From: Psychrobacter namhaensis
GTDB lineage: Bacteria; Pseudomonadota; Gammaproteobacteria; Pseudomonadales; Moraxellaceae
Assembly: GCF_016107545.1 (NCBI RefSeq)
Contig: NZ_JABASS010000007.1
Coordinates: 62,001 to 126,000 of the forward strand
Reading direction: 5' to 3'
Length of the DNA stretch: 64,000 nt
Notes under the pieces: model-generated
Database searches by the model: none
Seen by the model: only the letters and a program-made list of their open reading frames with translations
What the model was told of the DNA's origin: nothing
Position numbers and translations under genes: made by a program
Part shown: in pieces, positions 27,240-36,713 of the stretch
Numbering within the stretch: the first letter of the stretch is position 1
Layout: the number at the start of each line of letters is the position of its first letter

Positions 27240-27549
27240 TTTTTCCGTCCTCGTGCTCCAATTAACGTCGCTGATAATCTTCCTTGATTATCATAAAGCG
27301 CCACTCACAATCTCAGGCACTTTAATAAACGCATCAATGTGAGGCGTCCAGCAACATTAAGAAAGAATTGTTTACAATATCGTAAACGCTCAGTTTCTGC
27401 TAAGCGACCAAAAAAGTCAAGTACTCATAAACATAAAAAGCCATAACAATTGGTTATGGCTTACGGTGGTTTTTTCTATCGTTGACAAGAGTTTGCCTGA
27501 TTAAAATACCAACGCTACATTCAGTCTTAAACAAAACTTCTCTACATTT
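27240..27549 (-). other. Intergenic region between the NSS gene and lpxA
   Basis: 310 bases between two minus-strand genes. It should hold the NSS promoter and contains the lpxA terminator at 27433-27462. Nothing else was recognised. Confidence 0.5.
27433..27462 (-). terminator. Terminator after lpxA
   Basis: On the minus strand AAGCCATAAC and GTTATGGCTT (plus positions 27438-27447 and 27453-27462) form a 10-base stem with a 5-base loop, and a T run follows. It marks the end of the long envelope gene cluster. Confidence 0.75.
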
Positions 27550-28329
27550 TTAACGCACCACACCACGACGACTTTTCTGTAGTGAGTCGATGAGCAGTTG
27601 AATTTTCGGCTCTTTTGGGAGCAGCTCATTGTTTAACACTTCTAGCGCTTGTACCGTCGTCAAACCTGATCTAAAAATCATACGATAAGCTTGGCGTAAC
27701 ACATCGATGGTCTCTTTTGACCAGTCTTTACGGCGCATCCCTTCCACATTGAGACCATGCGTTTTTGCTGGATTGCCAGAGACCATCGTGAAAGCAGCCA
27801 CGTCTTTTAAAATCAGACTCGCGCCCCCGATCAAGCTATAATCATCAACCGTACAGAACTGATGAATACCGGAGTTACCCCCAATAATCGTGTGATCCCC
27901 AATAGTCACATGTCCTGCGACTCCGACATTATTGGCCAGTACGTTATGGTCGCCAATCACACAGTCATGAGCCACATGCGTATTAACCATCAACAAGTTA
28001 TGGCTACCAATTTTGGTAAGTTCACTGTCTTGGGCTGTACCACGGTGTAGGCTACAGGCCTCACGAATGGTATTATGATCACCAATCTCAAGCCACGTAC
28101 GCTCACCAGCATATTTCAAATCCTGGGGGTCTTCACCAACGCTTGCAAACTGATAAAACTGATTGTGTTGACCAATACGAGTCAACTTGGTCACAACCAC
28201 ATGTCGGTGCAAAACCGTGTGTGCGCCAATGGTCACCTCATCACCGACAATACAATACGGACCAATGACGGCCGTCTCATCAATTTGAGCGGATGGTGAG
28301 ATGAGTGCGGTTGGGTGGATCTGACTCAT
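27550..28329 (-). CDS. lpxA: UDP-N-acetylglucosamine acyltransferase
   Basis: 259 residues from the ATG at 28329, giving MSQIHPTALISPSAQIDET, which matches the family start (E. coli 262); AAAGG lies 8 bases upstream. The longer frame to 28374 adds 15 unlikely residues. Left-handed beta-helix hexapeptide repeats fill residues 8-185, and the catalytic His is in NTHVAHDCVIGDH. It attaches 3-hydroxyacyl chains to UDP-GlcNAc, the first step of lipid A. It is the last gene of the lpxD-fabZ-lpxA series; lpxB does not follow. Confidence 0.95.
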   Translation of the reverse strand: MSQIHPTALISPSAQIDETAVIGPYCIVGDEVTIGAHTVLHRHVVVTKLTRIGQHNQFYQFASVGEDPQDLKYAGERTWLEIGDHNTIREACSLHRGTAQDSELTKIGSHNLLMVNTHVAHDCVIGDHNVLANNVGVAGHVTIGDHTIIGGNSGIHQFCTVDDYSLIGGASLILKDVAAFTMVSGNPAKTHGLNVEGMRRKDWSKETIDVLRQAYRMIFRSGLTTVQALEVLNNELLPKEPKIQLLIDSLQKSRRGVVR

Positions 28330-28452
28330 AATTTGGGCCTTTGTATCATCTGATGCGAGTAAATGGTAAAACAAATACAGCCAATTTAACTTTATTAAAT
28401 AAAATAAGCATGACGCTGCTGTTAACCATGGTTGCTAACTATCATTTTTACT

Positions 28453-28496
28453 GCTCATGTTAATAGGAGTCGCTAAAGATTTTGATTAACATGAGC
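28453..28496 (-). repeat. 12-base inverted repeat between fabZ and lpxA
   Basis: GCTCATGTTAAT (28453-28464) and ATTAACATGAGC (28485-28496) are exact reverse complements with a 20-base loop. It lies in the 187-base gap between two cotranscribed-looking genes and lacks a T run on the minus strand, so it is not a standard terminator. It could be an RNA processing or attenuation element, or a protein site. Confidence 0.55.
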
Positions 28497-28516
28497 ATAA
28501 TAGCAGTCATTAAGCT

Positions 28517-29026
28517 TTACTGTGCTTGCCGAGCAATCATTATTTGGGCACTAGCAGCAAGCTCGTCTTCGACATGTACCGTACAATCAAACTTGTAAAT
28601 ACCATGCTTTTGCATCACTGTTTTGGCACGAATAACCAACTGATCCCCAGGAATGACTCGGCGCTTAAAGCGCACCTTATCAACGCCTGCGAACAGATAT
28701 AGATAGCCATCTTCTGCGGTCAGGCCAGCACTAATAAATCCCAGCACGCCTGAGACTTGCGCCATCGACTCTACCATTAACACCCCTGGCATGATCGGTT
28801 CATCAGGAAAGTGACCATTAAAAAACTCTTCATTAATAGTCACGTTCTTAACACCGGTAATACACTCTCCTGGTGTGCAAGCGATGATCTTATCGACCAG
28901 CAGAAAAGGATAGCGGTGCGGCAGGTAATGCTTAAGGGTATGGTAAGTTAGCGGCAGGGTAAGACCTTGCTCAGCCAAGCTTTTAATCTCGTTATCAGTT
29001 GAACTATCTATATCGTTGCTGCTCAT
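28517..29026 (-). CDS. fabZ: 3-hydroxyacyl-[acyl-carrier-protein] dehydratase
   Basis: 169 residues from the ATG at 29026, which has AAGGAAG about 7 bases upstream. The frame opens earlier, at 29092, but that would overlap lpxD. The hot-dog fold signature LPHRYPFLLVDKI and the active-site segment NGHFPDEPIMPGVLMVESMAQ (His and Glu) are intact. It dehydrates 3-hydroxyacyl-ACP in fatty acid elongation and competes with LpxA and LpxD for the same acyl donors, which explains its place between them. A polar N-terminal tail of about 25 residues precedes the domain. Confidence 0.95.
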   Translation of the reverse strand: MSSNDIDSSTDNEIKSLAEQGLTLPLTYHTLKHYLPHRYPFLLVDKIIACTPGECITGVKNVTINEEFFNGHFPDEPIMPGVLMVESMAQVSGVLGFISAGLTAEDGYLYLFAGVDKVRFKRRVIPGDQLVIRAKTVMQKHGIYKFDCTVHVEDELAASAQIMIARQAQ

Positions 29027-29078
29027 AGCGGCACTTCCTTGCTGTGTTTGTAATTTTGATGACTTGTTTGTATTTATG

Positions 29079-30095
29079 CTATTCACGACCAAGCTGACGG
29101 AAACGTACCGCTGCCCGTCGCCAATTAGCCGTCGGCATCGCAGCCGTTCCAGAGGAATAGGAACCAGACTTTTTAATGGATTTGGTGACCATGGTCATTC
29201 CAGATAAGATCACATCATCGGTGATCTCGATATGACCTGTAATACCGACAGCGCCGCCAATGATGCAGCGCTTACCGATACTGGTACTACCAGCGATACC
29301 CGTTTGAGCCGCGATGGCCGTACCATCACCAATACGCACGTTATGCGCCACTTGTACCAAGTTATCGATAATAACATGATTACCAATCACCGTATCATCA
29401 ATGGCGCCGCGGTCAATACAGGTTTGGCTACCGATTCGCACATGATCGCCAATCACGACACGACCTAGTTGCGCAATGCGCTCCCAGCCAGTAACACTAG
29501 GGTCTCTGGTTGGTGCAAAGCCAAAGCCCTCTGAGCCAACACTCACGCCAGCGTGTAATCGCACATGGCTACCGATAACGCTATCGTGCCCGATAACCAC
29601 TTGCGACTTAATCACACAATCAGGCCCAATCTTAGTATTTGCCTCAACCACCACATTCGCATCAAGTGAGCTGCGCGCACCAATTTGTACATTATCACCG
29701 ATCACACAAAAAGGGCCAATATTGACGTGATCGCCGATGACGGCGCTATCGGCAATCACCGCACTAGGGTGAATACCGTTAGACAATGAATCACGAGCAA
29801 ACAACTGACTGGCGCCCGCATAAGCCAAATAAGGACTGGTGACTACCAACGCGACAGCGCTCGCTGGCACTTGATCACGATACTCTGCCGTGACCAATAC
29901 CGCCCCTGCTTGCGTGTCCGCCAGACTAGCAATGTAATGGGGATCCGCTAAAAAGCTTAATTGCTCATGATCAGCAGTGGTTAAACTACCAACGCTACTG
30001 AACTCTTGACGTAACTGTTCAGCGCCAATCTCTGCCTTGTTCACAATAGGCTGGCGCTGTTCAATTTGAGTGATAAGTTGCTCAATCGTTATCAT
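29079..30095 (-). CDS. lpxD: UDP-3-O-(3-hydroxyacyl)glucosamine N-acyltransferase
   Basis: 338 residues if it starts at MITIEQLITQ (30095), close to the E. coli length of 341. The frame to 30134 adds a hydrophobic stretch that I take as leader; neither start has a strong ribosome-binding site. The N-terminal uridine-binding domain is followed by hexapeptide repeats (SAVIGDHVNIGPFCVIGDNV onwards), with HAGVSVGSEGFGFAP and QVAHNVRIG (likely catalytic His) conserved. It adds the N-linked acyl chain in lipid A synthesis. It is followed by fabZ and preceded directly by bamA. Confidence 0.95.
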   Translation of the reverse strand: MITIEQLITQIEQRQPIVNKAEIGAEQLRQEFSSVGSLTTADHEQLSFLADPHYIASLADTQAGAVLVTAEYRDQVPASAVALVVTSPYLAYAGASQLFARDSLSNGIHPSAVIADSAVIGDHVNIGPFCVIGDNVQIGARSSLDANVVVEANTKIGPDCVIKSQVVIGHDSVIGSHVRLHAGVSVGSEGFGFAPTRDPSVTGWERIAQLGRVVIGDHVRIGSQTCIDRGAIDDTVIGNHVIIDNLVQVAHNVRIGDGTAIAAQTGIAGSTSIGKRCIIGGAVGITGHIEITDDVILSGMTMVTKSIKKSGSYSSGTAAMPTANWRRAAVRFRQLGRE

Positions 30096-30236
30096 AGTTA
30101 CTATTAACATTATTATAAATAAGGCAATCGCCAAGCTGAGAAATCATCTTGGCGACCTACTAATTTCTAACTGACACTTTATATATCTACATCGTTTTAT
30201 ATCATTAACGAGATAAATTAGGACAATTACCCTAAG
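30096..30236 (-). other. bamA-lpxD spacer lacking skp
   Basis: Only 141 bases separate the bamA stop from the lpxD start. In many gammaproteobacteria skp (ompH, about 160-170 codons) sits here. The space is AT-rich, has no coding frame of useful size and no clear remnant. Confidence 0.7.
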
Positions 30237-32657
30237 TTAGAAAGTATTACCAATCTGGAACTGTACTTTTTCGGTCTCATCGCCTTCTTTATCACCGATA
30301 GGCACTGCGTAACTCAGAGAGATCGGGCCAATTGGCGTGTACCAAGTCACGCCTGCCCCTGCACTAAAACGCATACTGTTGTCTTGGGTCAATAGTGGCA
30401 CACCTGTATCATCCCCTGTTTGAGGATCAACAAAGGTACGATCCTCCTTATCAGTGGTATCAAACACTTGACCACCTTCGGCGAATAGCACCGGACGTAC
30501 TTGATCTGCCCAATCACCTTTAAATGGCATTGGTAAAATCAGCTCACTACCGATGCTGACAAGCGCATTACCACCAACTTCTTCTGCTAACAAAGTTTGA
30601 TTAGAGGGGTCATTGACTGCATCATAGTAGGACTGTGATCTAGGTCCAAGCGTGGACGCTTCATAACCACGTACTGACCCATACCCACCGGCATAAAAGT
30701 TTTCATAAAATGGCAGATCATTACCATAGCCAAGCTTGGTATAACCGCGCGCCACCCAATCTTTATAGAATGGATAGTACACGTTACCGCGATAAACGAG
30801 TTTTTGATAGCTAGCATCACCAAGACCAATGGTTGCATCAACTGTATGGCTCATCCCTTTGGTCGGGAAGACCGGACGATCTAAGGTACTGTAATCCCAG
30901 CCAAATAGTAAGTTATAAGTTTGGTACTCATTTTTAAAACCTGTACGACCTTCAAAGTCTCCTGTGAAGTCTTCAACCGTACCGCCATCGTCGATAATCT
31001 GCTGTACGTTTGACACGCCAAGACGGCTACCACCACGTACTGAGGTGTTATCAACGTTTAGACCCGCACTAACACGCTTGGTCTCATCTACAGGATAGCT
31101 ATAATTCAGTGTGGCACCATAAGCATCGGTGACGTAATTACTGACGTTTCTGTCATCATACTTGGTTTCGCGATAGTAGGCGCTGATACCTTGCGACACG
31201 CCGTTTTCTGTAAAGTATGGATCGGTATAACCCAAGCTATAAGAATCACGTGTCTCTGAGCGTGATAGCGCCGCCTTGACACGGTTACCCGTACCCATAA
31301 AGTTATTTTGCGTCAGGTCTAACTGGAAGGTGACACCGCCACTTTGTGAGTAACCCGCTGCAATGGTTGAACTACCAGAAGGTTGCTCTTCAACGGTATA
31401 GTGCACATCCACTTGATCGGGCTGGTTAGGCACTGGCTTCACATCGACATTAACCGCTTTAAAGAAGCCGGTACGCATCAAGCGTGTCCGTGATAATTGA
31501 ATTTTTTCGCTAGATGCCAGAGCGCCTTCTAATTGACGCATTTCGCGGCGCAACACTTCATCTTGGGTCTTGAGATTGCCCGTAAAGTTAATACGGCGAA
31601 CATAAATTGGACGGGCAGGATCAATATAGTAATCAACATCAACCATTTTGGTATCATCGTTGATACGCGGCACAGGTCTGATCTGTGCTAAGTAATAGCC
31701 CTCATTACCATAGCGACTTTTAAGCGCTGCAGTCGTCGCCTCTAGCTTGGCTTGCGAGTACTTTTCGTTAGGGGCAAAAGCAACCAACTCGTTTAGCTCA
31801 TTCGTGTCAAAAGTCGGTTTACCTAAAAAGCTCACGTCGCCAAACTGATATTGTTCACCTTCGCTAAGACTCACTTCGATAAAGACACTGCTCTTATCTT
31901 CACTGATATTAAGCACGGCATTGTCGACTGCAAAACGCACATAACCGTCGTTCTGATATAGCGCTTTTAGGTTTTCTAAACTGGCAGCCAGCTTTTCTTT
32001 GGCATAGCGATCAGACTTAGACAGCAGACGTGTCCAAGACGATTCTTTCACGGCAAAGACGTCTTTAATCTCTTCGTCGCTAAAGTGCTTGTTACCAATA
32101 ATATTGATATCAACCACTTTGGCAGGCTTGCCTTCGATAAAACGTACATCGAGTTTGACGCGATTGCCATCAAGTAGTGTTTGGTCAACCTCTATATTAC
32201 TATTGTAATACCCTTGGCTGATATATTGTTGCTGTAGCTCATTGGCGACGCCTTGTAGCGTGGCTTGCTTAAGCACATCACCGACAGACAGGCCAGCATT
32301 GCTAAGCCCTTGCTCCAGCCCTTCTTTTGGAATGAGTTTATTGCCCTCAAAATTCACCTCAGCGATCGTTGGACGCTCAACGACATCAAATCGTAGCTGA
32401 CCACCTTCGACTCGGCTCTGAATATCGGCAAAGTTTTCGGTCGCATATAGCGCCTTAATACTGGCCGCCAAACTACTGTCATTCACCGTGTCCCCTACCG
32501 AAATAGGAAGCACCGGATAGAGGCTATCGGGGGTTAGGCGTTGCAGACCATTGAAACCGATGTCAGTGACTACAAACTCTGCAGCCTGTACAGGCATACT
32601 CATCATCGCTACCACTAACGGCAACCCTGCCGCGCTCATAAATAAAGGCGTACGCAT
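30237..32657 (-). CDS. bamA: BamA, core of the outer-membrane protein assembly machine
   Basis: 806 residues (E. coli 810). The ATG at 32657 with GGA 8 bases upstream is preferred to the GTG at 32663. A signal peptide ends at PVQAA. Five POTRA domains follow (FVVTDIGFNGLQRLTPDSLY is the first), then a 16-strand barrel with the lid-lock loop motif GGYGSVRGYEASTLGP and a C-terminal QFQIGNTF signature ending in Phe. It folds and inserts outer-membrane proteins. It lies between rseP and lpxD; the usual skp/ompH gene is missing. Confidence 0.97.
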   Translation of the reverse strand: MRTPLFMSAAGLPLVVAMMSMPVQAAEFVVTDIGFNGLQRLTPDSLYPVLPISVGDTVNDSSLAASIKALYATENFADIQSRVEGGQLRFDVVERPTIAEVNFEGNKLIPKEGLEQGLSNAGLSVGDVLKQATLQGVANELQQQYISQGYYNSNIEVDQTLLDGNRVKLDVRFIEGKPAKVVDINIIGNKHFSDEEIKDVFAVKESSWTRLLSKSDRYAKEKLAASLENLKALYQNDGYVRFAVDNAVLNISEDKSSVFIEVSLSEGEQYQFGDVSFLGKPTFDTNELNELVAFAPNEKYSQAKLEATTAALKSRYGNEGYYLAQIRPVPRINDDTKMVDVDYYIDPARPIYVRRINFTGNLKTQDEVLRREMRQLEGALASSEKIQLSRTRLMRTGFFKAVNVDVKPVPNQPDQVDVHYTVEEQPSGSSTIAAGYSQSGGVTFQLDLTQNNFMGTGNRVKAALSRSETRDSYSLGYTDPYFTENGVSQGISAYYRETKYDDRNVSNYVTDAYGATLNYSYPVDETKRVSAGLNVDNTSVRGGSRLGVSNVQQIIDDGGTVEDFTGDFEGRTGFKNEYQTYNLLFGWDYSTLDRPVFPTKGMSHTVDATIGLGDASYQKLVYRGNVYYPFYKDWVARGYTKLGYGNDLPFYENFYAGGYGSVRGYEASTLGPRSQSYYDAVNDPSNQTLLAEEVGGNALVSIGSELILPMPFKGDWADQVRPVLFAEGGQVFDTTDKEDRTFVDPQTGDDTGVPLLTQDNSMRFSAGAGVTWYTPIGPISLSYAVPIGDKEGDETEKVQFQIGNTF

Positions 32658-32920
32658 AAACACTATCCGTCAATAAAAAACTTGCTTAAGTTAAGTTAAA
32701 AAGCCCATATTGTCTAGCCCGTTTTGCATAAAATCTTATATTCACACGCGGGAGACTCAGAACACTTTATATAAAATGCATCACAAAATAAACTAAAAAT
32801 TACGATTAGTACAGTAGCCATGGTACAAAGCTTCCGCTCTATCATCGCCGTCATTAGCGCATAATAAGCGTAAAACCATTAGTGTCTCTTGTCTTGTCCA
32901 CTCTATGGCTGATTACTTGC

Positions 32921-34297
32921 TCAAAAAAGACGACTGATATCATTACCAATTGCTAACACCATGAAACCTGCCAGCAAGAGTAAACCGATATTTAACCCCA
33001 CCATTTGTACGCCTTCTGAGAGGGGTTTACCGCGAATCAGCTCAATGAGATGATACACAATATGACCACCATCTAATACCGGAATAGGCAAAAGATTTAG
33101 CACAGCCAGACTCAAACTAATCAAAGCCGCCGTAGATAACACCGTCTGCCAACTAATATCGAAGCTTTGTTTGGCGACTTTGGCAATGGTAATTGGGCCT
33201 GACAAATTGTCCAAACCAATCATGCCTGACAGCATTTTTCCTATTGAACTTACCGTCATGACTGCCAGTTGTTCGGTCTTCTCAAATGACTTGATCAGTG
33301 ATTCGCCCGGCCCATAGACCACTGTGGTTTTGTAAGCATCAGGGATAACAATCTCAGGCTGTGCCACCATAGCACCAATTTGCCCATAGTCGTTACCCAA
33401 ATTGTCTTTTTTACCTTGTGGCATAATTTGTAGCTGGACAGATTCACCGTCACGTAACACCGTGAAATTAAGAAGTACTTCAGGGCTGTCGCGGATAACA
33501 CGGGTGGCGCTAATCCAGTCTTTGATTGGCTCATTATTAATCGCCGTAATGCGATCACCTTTTTGCAGGCCTTGACGAATGGCCGCACCATCGGGCGCCA
33601 GATCCCCAATTATTGGCGCTATTTGTGGTTGCCACGGTAGCATGCCAAAGCTGCTCAACGCATCTTTACCTTGCGCCGCGCCTTGCATAAACTGCTGCAC
33701 TGGCGCTTGATATGTTTGGCGCGCGCTACTATTTTGTGGATCTGACTGCAAGGTAACACTGACCTCACCTGTCTCACCCATACGGCCAGCAAGACGATAA
33801 TTGATACCTTCCCACGTCTGTACGTCATGACCATCAATCGCAACAATTTTATCACCGATAGGCAACCCAGCCACGGCAGCCGGCGTATCAGGTAAGACTT
33901 GCCCAACTTTGGTCGCCAGCTGCTCTGTTGGCGTCATAAACAATACCCAAAACAGGGCAATAGCGATGACAAAGTTCATGATAGGGCCAGCTGCGACAAT
34001 GGCAATTTTTTTTAGCGGATGCTGTCGATTAAAGGCCAAATGTTGCTCACCTTTTGCAACCTCTCCTTCACGCTCATCCAGCATTTTGACATAGCCACCA
34101 AGCGGTAATGCTGAGATACGATAGTCAATACCGCTTTTTTTACTGGTCCAACCAAAGAGCTTGGGGCCAAAACCGATAGAGTAAGTCAGCACCTTAACGC
34201 CGCAAAGACGCGCCACAATGTAGTGACCCCACTCATGTAAAGCAATGAGTGGACCTAAGACAAATATTGCCGCAAGCAGCGTTAATAAAAACGTCAT
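32921..34297 (-). CDS. rseP: RseP, site-2 intramembrane metalloprotease
   Basis: 458 residues. The zinc-binding HEWGH lies at 21-25 in the first helix, and the second catalytic site NLLPIPVLDGGH is near the C-terminus. Two PDZ domains sit between them (PDTPAAVAGLPIGDKIVAID and PDGAAIRQGLQKGDRITAIN). In E. coli it cleaves RseA and releases sigma-E in the envelope stress response; it also clears signal peptides. It lies between dxr and bamA, the conserved order. The gap to bamA is 263 bases, long enough for an internal promoter, but none was clearly recognised. Confidence 0.96.
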   Translation of the reverse strand: MTFLLTLLAAIFVLGPLIALHEWGHYIVARLCGVKVLTYSIGFGPKLFGWTSKKSGIDYRISALPLGGYVKMLDEREGEVAKGEQHLAFNRQHPLKKIAIVAAGPIMNFVIAIALFWVLFMTPTEQLATKVGQVLPDTPAAVAGLPIGDKIVAIDGHDVQTWEGINYRLAGRMGETGEVSVTLQSDPQNSSARQTYQAPVQQFMQGAAQGKDALSSFGMLPWQPQIAPIIGDLAPDGAAIRQGLQKGDRITAINNEPIKDWISATRVIRDSPEVLLNFTVLRDGESVQLQIMPQGKKDNLGNDYGQIGAMVAQPEIVIPDAYKTTVVYGPGESLIKSFEKTEQLAVMTVSSIGKMLSGMIGLDNLSGPITIAKVAKQSFDISWQTVLSTAALISLSLAVLNLLPIPVLDGGHIVYHLIELIRGKPLSEGVQMVGLNIGLLLLAGFMVLAIGNDISRLF

Positions 34298-34324
34298 GAT
34301 CTGTTCTCGATTAAGTTGCTTTTG

Positions 34325-35539
34325 TTAAGCTGACGCCAGCTTTTTAACAAGCGCATCGGTGTGGCGGCGTGCTATTTTGTCAATCGCTAATATATCATCT
34401 ATGTCAGCATGCTCATTTAATAACGGCACTTGTATCTCGGTGAGTGCCTGCTCATTAACATCAGCAATATCCGTCAAGCGAATTTGTCCACTCAAAAACG
34501 CAGCCACGGCAATCTCATTGGCGGCATTGAGCACGATGGTCGCTTGTGTGCCCGCTTGCATCGCTTGTCGGGCAAGACGCAGACAGGCAAATTTTTGTAA
34601 ATCAGGCTCAATAAATTCAAGCCCACTTAGCGCATACAAATCTAATGGTTGCGAGCCACTATCAATTCGGTTGGGGTAGCTGAGGGCATGCGCGATTGGG
34701 GTTTTCATATCAGGACTGCCGAGCTGCGCTAAAAAGCTGCCATCGCTGTATTCTACCATTGAGTGAATGATACTTTGTGGATGAATCACCACATTTATTT
34801 TATCTTCAGGCAAATCAAATAAATGGCACGCCTCGATGAGCTCTAAGCCTTTATTCATCATCGTGGCAGAGTCGACCGATATCTTTTGCCCCATTGACCA
34901 GTTTGGGTGTTTAACTGCTTCAGCAACGCTTGCTTGGCGCATCTGCTCAAAAGACTGTTGCAAAAACGGCCCACCAGAGGCGGTCAACCAGAGCTTGCGT
35001 ACACCGTGGTCTGGCTGATGAATTTGAGTATGGTCTTGTTGAATAGCAAGGGGTAGACACTGGAAAATAGCGTTGTGCTCAGAATCAAGCGGTAGCAAAG
35101 TAGCACCATGCGTTTTAACCGCATTAATCATCACTTGGCCTGCCATCACCAGTGCTTCTTTATTGGCCAACAAAATACGCTTGCCTGCACGCGCTGCTGC
35201 TAGAGTGGAAGGCAGTCCTGCCGCTCCCACAATAGCGGCTACTATCGTATCAGTTTGTGTGTCGGTAGCAATATCTACCAGCCCCTCTGCACCGCCCACC
35301 ACGTCAATATCAAGACCTGCTGCACTTAGGCGCTGGGCAAACTCATCGACCGCTGCGGTCGGTACATTGACGCGTCTTGGCAAAAACTGTTGGCATAGGT
35401 CAAAAAGCTTGTCTAAACGGCGAAAACCTGACAAAGCGTAGACGTCGTAACGCTGTGGTTGCGCCGCTAATATTGCCAACGTGCTATCGCCAATTGAACC
35501 TGTCGCGCCTAGTACGGCGATGCGTTGCGTCATAACCAT
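34325..35539 (-). CDS. dxr: 1-deoxy-D-xylulose 5-phosphate reductoisomerase
   Basis: 404 residues (E. coli 398). It has the NADPH-binding IAVLGATGSIGDSTL, LLPLDSEHNAIFQCL with the metal-binding acidic residues, TASGGPF, and PNWSMGQKISVDSATMMNKG. It is the second step of the non-mevalonate isoprenoid pathway and the target of fosmidomycin, and it supplies precursors for UppS in this same cluster and for quinone side chains. The first ATG (35539) has AGG 5 bases upstream; a second lies two codons in. The gap to rseP is 27 bases. Confidence 0.96.
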   Translation of the reverse strand: MVMTQRIAVLGATGSIGDSTLAILAAQPQRYDVYALSGFRRLDKLFDLCQQFLPRRVNVPTAAVDEFAQRLSAAGLDIDVVGGAEGLVDIATDTQTDTIVAAIVGAAGLPSTLAAARAGKRILLANKEALVMAGQVMINAVKTHGATLLPLDSEHNAIFQCLPLAIQQDHTQIHQPDHGVRKLWLTASGGPFLQQSFEQMRQASVAEAVKHPNWSMGQKISVDSATMMNKGLELIEACHLFDLPEDKINVVIHPQSIIHSMVEYSDGSFLAQLGSPDMKTPIAHALSYPNRIDSGSQPLDLYALSGLEFIEPDLQKFACLRLARQAMQAGTQATIVLNAANEIAVAAFLSGQIRLTDIADVNEQALTEIQVPLLNEHADIDDILAIDKIARRHTDALVKKLASA

Positions 35540-35706
35540 CGATGCCTATAAAAGATACTATAAAAAAGAGAACCAAAAGAAGAAGTAAGGCATAAAGCAC
35601 ACAAAAGCTCGTCGTGATATCTTGCCAAAAATGCCATCAAATAATCGACACAAACCCGTGGCTCAGTGCCTCTGCTAAAACAAGAAAGTCCCCTAGTCTT
35701 GCCACT

Positions 35707-36516
35707 TTATACCACTATCAAACCCAATTGCTGTATCGCCCAAAAACCAAGCGCGAATATCGGTGTGGCTGCCAACAGTGAGTCGATACGATCAAGAACG
35801 CCGCCATGCCCAGGCAAAATATTCCCTGAGTCTTTTATATCAGCGCGGCGCTTGAGCATTGACTCAAACAAATCACCAAGTACGGACGCTAAAATCGTTA
35901 GAGCGGATAACGCCACAAAGGCGATTAACGACACGCCTGTGAGTTGTAGCTTAAAGACACTAATGCCGATCACGACTAACAAGCCTGTGACTAAGCCACC
36001 CGCCAGCCCTTCCACACTCTTATTGGGTGAGACATTCGGTGCCATTTTGCGACGACCGAGTTTGCGCCCAACAAAATAAGCCCCACTATCCGCAGACCAC
36101 ACCAATAAGAACACATAGAGAAGCCACCAGGCCGACAGTTGCCACAAATAAAACATAGCAGTAATGGCGGCAGTCAATATCACAGCGCCCATCAAGGCCA
36201 ATTTTTTACCATACCAATTGGTATGAGTGGGAAAGACCTTAACCCAAGATAGCCCCATCAACCATATTGCCAGTGATGCTACCCACCAAAACAGCCAAGT
36301 CACCTTAAATACGAGCGACACCAATGTTATGACTAAGACCAATAGCACATACAGCATAGGCTGGCGCCATTTTGGCATCAGCTTTGTCCATTCATGAGCG
36401 GCAATGATAACGCCAATCGCTAATAGCGGGGCAAATAAGATAGGAGTTTGGCTCGCAAACATTGCAATACCAACGATAATAACGAGAACAATTGCCGTCT
36501 TAATTCGTTGCCACAT
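35707..36516 (-). CDS. cdsA: Phosphatidate cytidylyltransferase
   Basis: 269 residues with about eight membrane helices. The C-terminal signature is present: LVWSADSGAYFVGRKLGRRK, SPNKSVEGLAGG, SVLGDLFESMLKRRADIKD, and GHGGVLDRIDSLL. It makes CDP-diacylglycerol from phosphatidic acid and CTP at the inner membrane, the branch point of phospholipid synthesis. It sits between uppS and dxr in the standard order. AAGG lies upstream of the ATG. Confidence 0.95.
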   Translation of the reverse strand: MWQRIKTAIVLVIIVGIAMFASQTPILFAPLLAIGVIIAAHEWTKLMPKWRQPMLYVLLVLVITLVSLVFKVTWLFWWVASLAIWLMGLSWVKVFPTHTNWYGKKLALMGAVILTAAITAMFYLWQLSAWWLLYVFLLVWSADSGAYFVGRKLGRRKMAPNVSPNKSVEGLAGGLVTGLLVVIGISVFKLQLTGVSLIAFVALSALTILASVLGDLFESMLKRRADIKDSGNILPGHGGVLDRIDSLLAATPIFALGFWAIQQLGLIVV

Positions 36517-36713
36517 ACTTATTGAGCCTTATAATAATGAAAAACGCATGGTCAAAGAGTGCATTATAGCAGTTAATCTACAATAGCCCACTAATAGCAC
36601 TTGACACTCATGAACGCGGCTTATTATTTCACAAACAAGGAGTATTAACTACTGATCGCCTACCAACTTTGTAAGTTGCTGCCCAACATCCTCCAGGGAT
36701 GTCAGGAAGTCTT

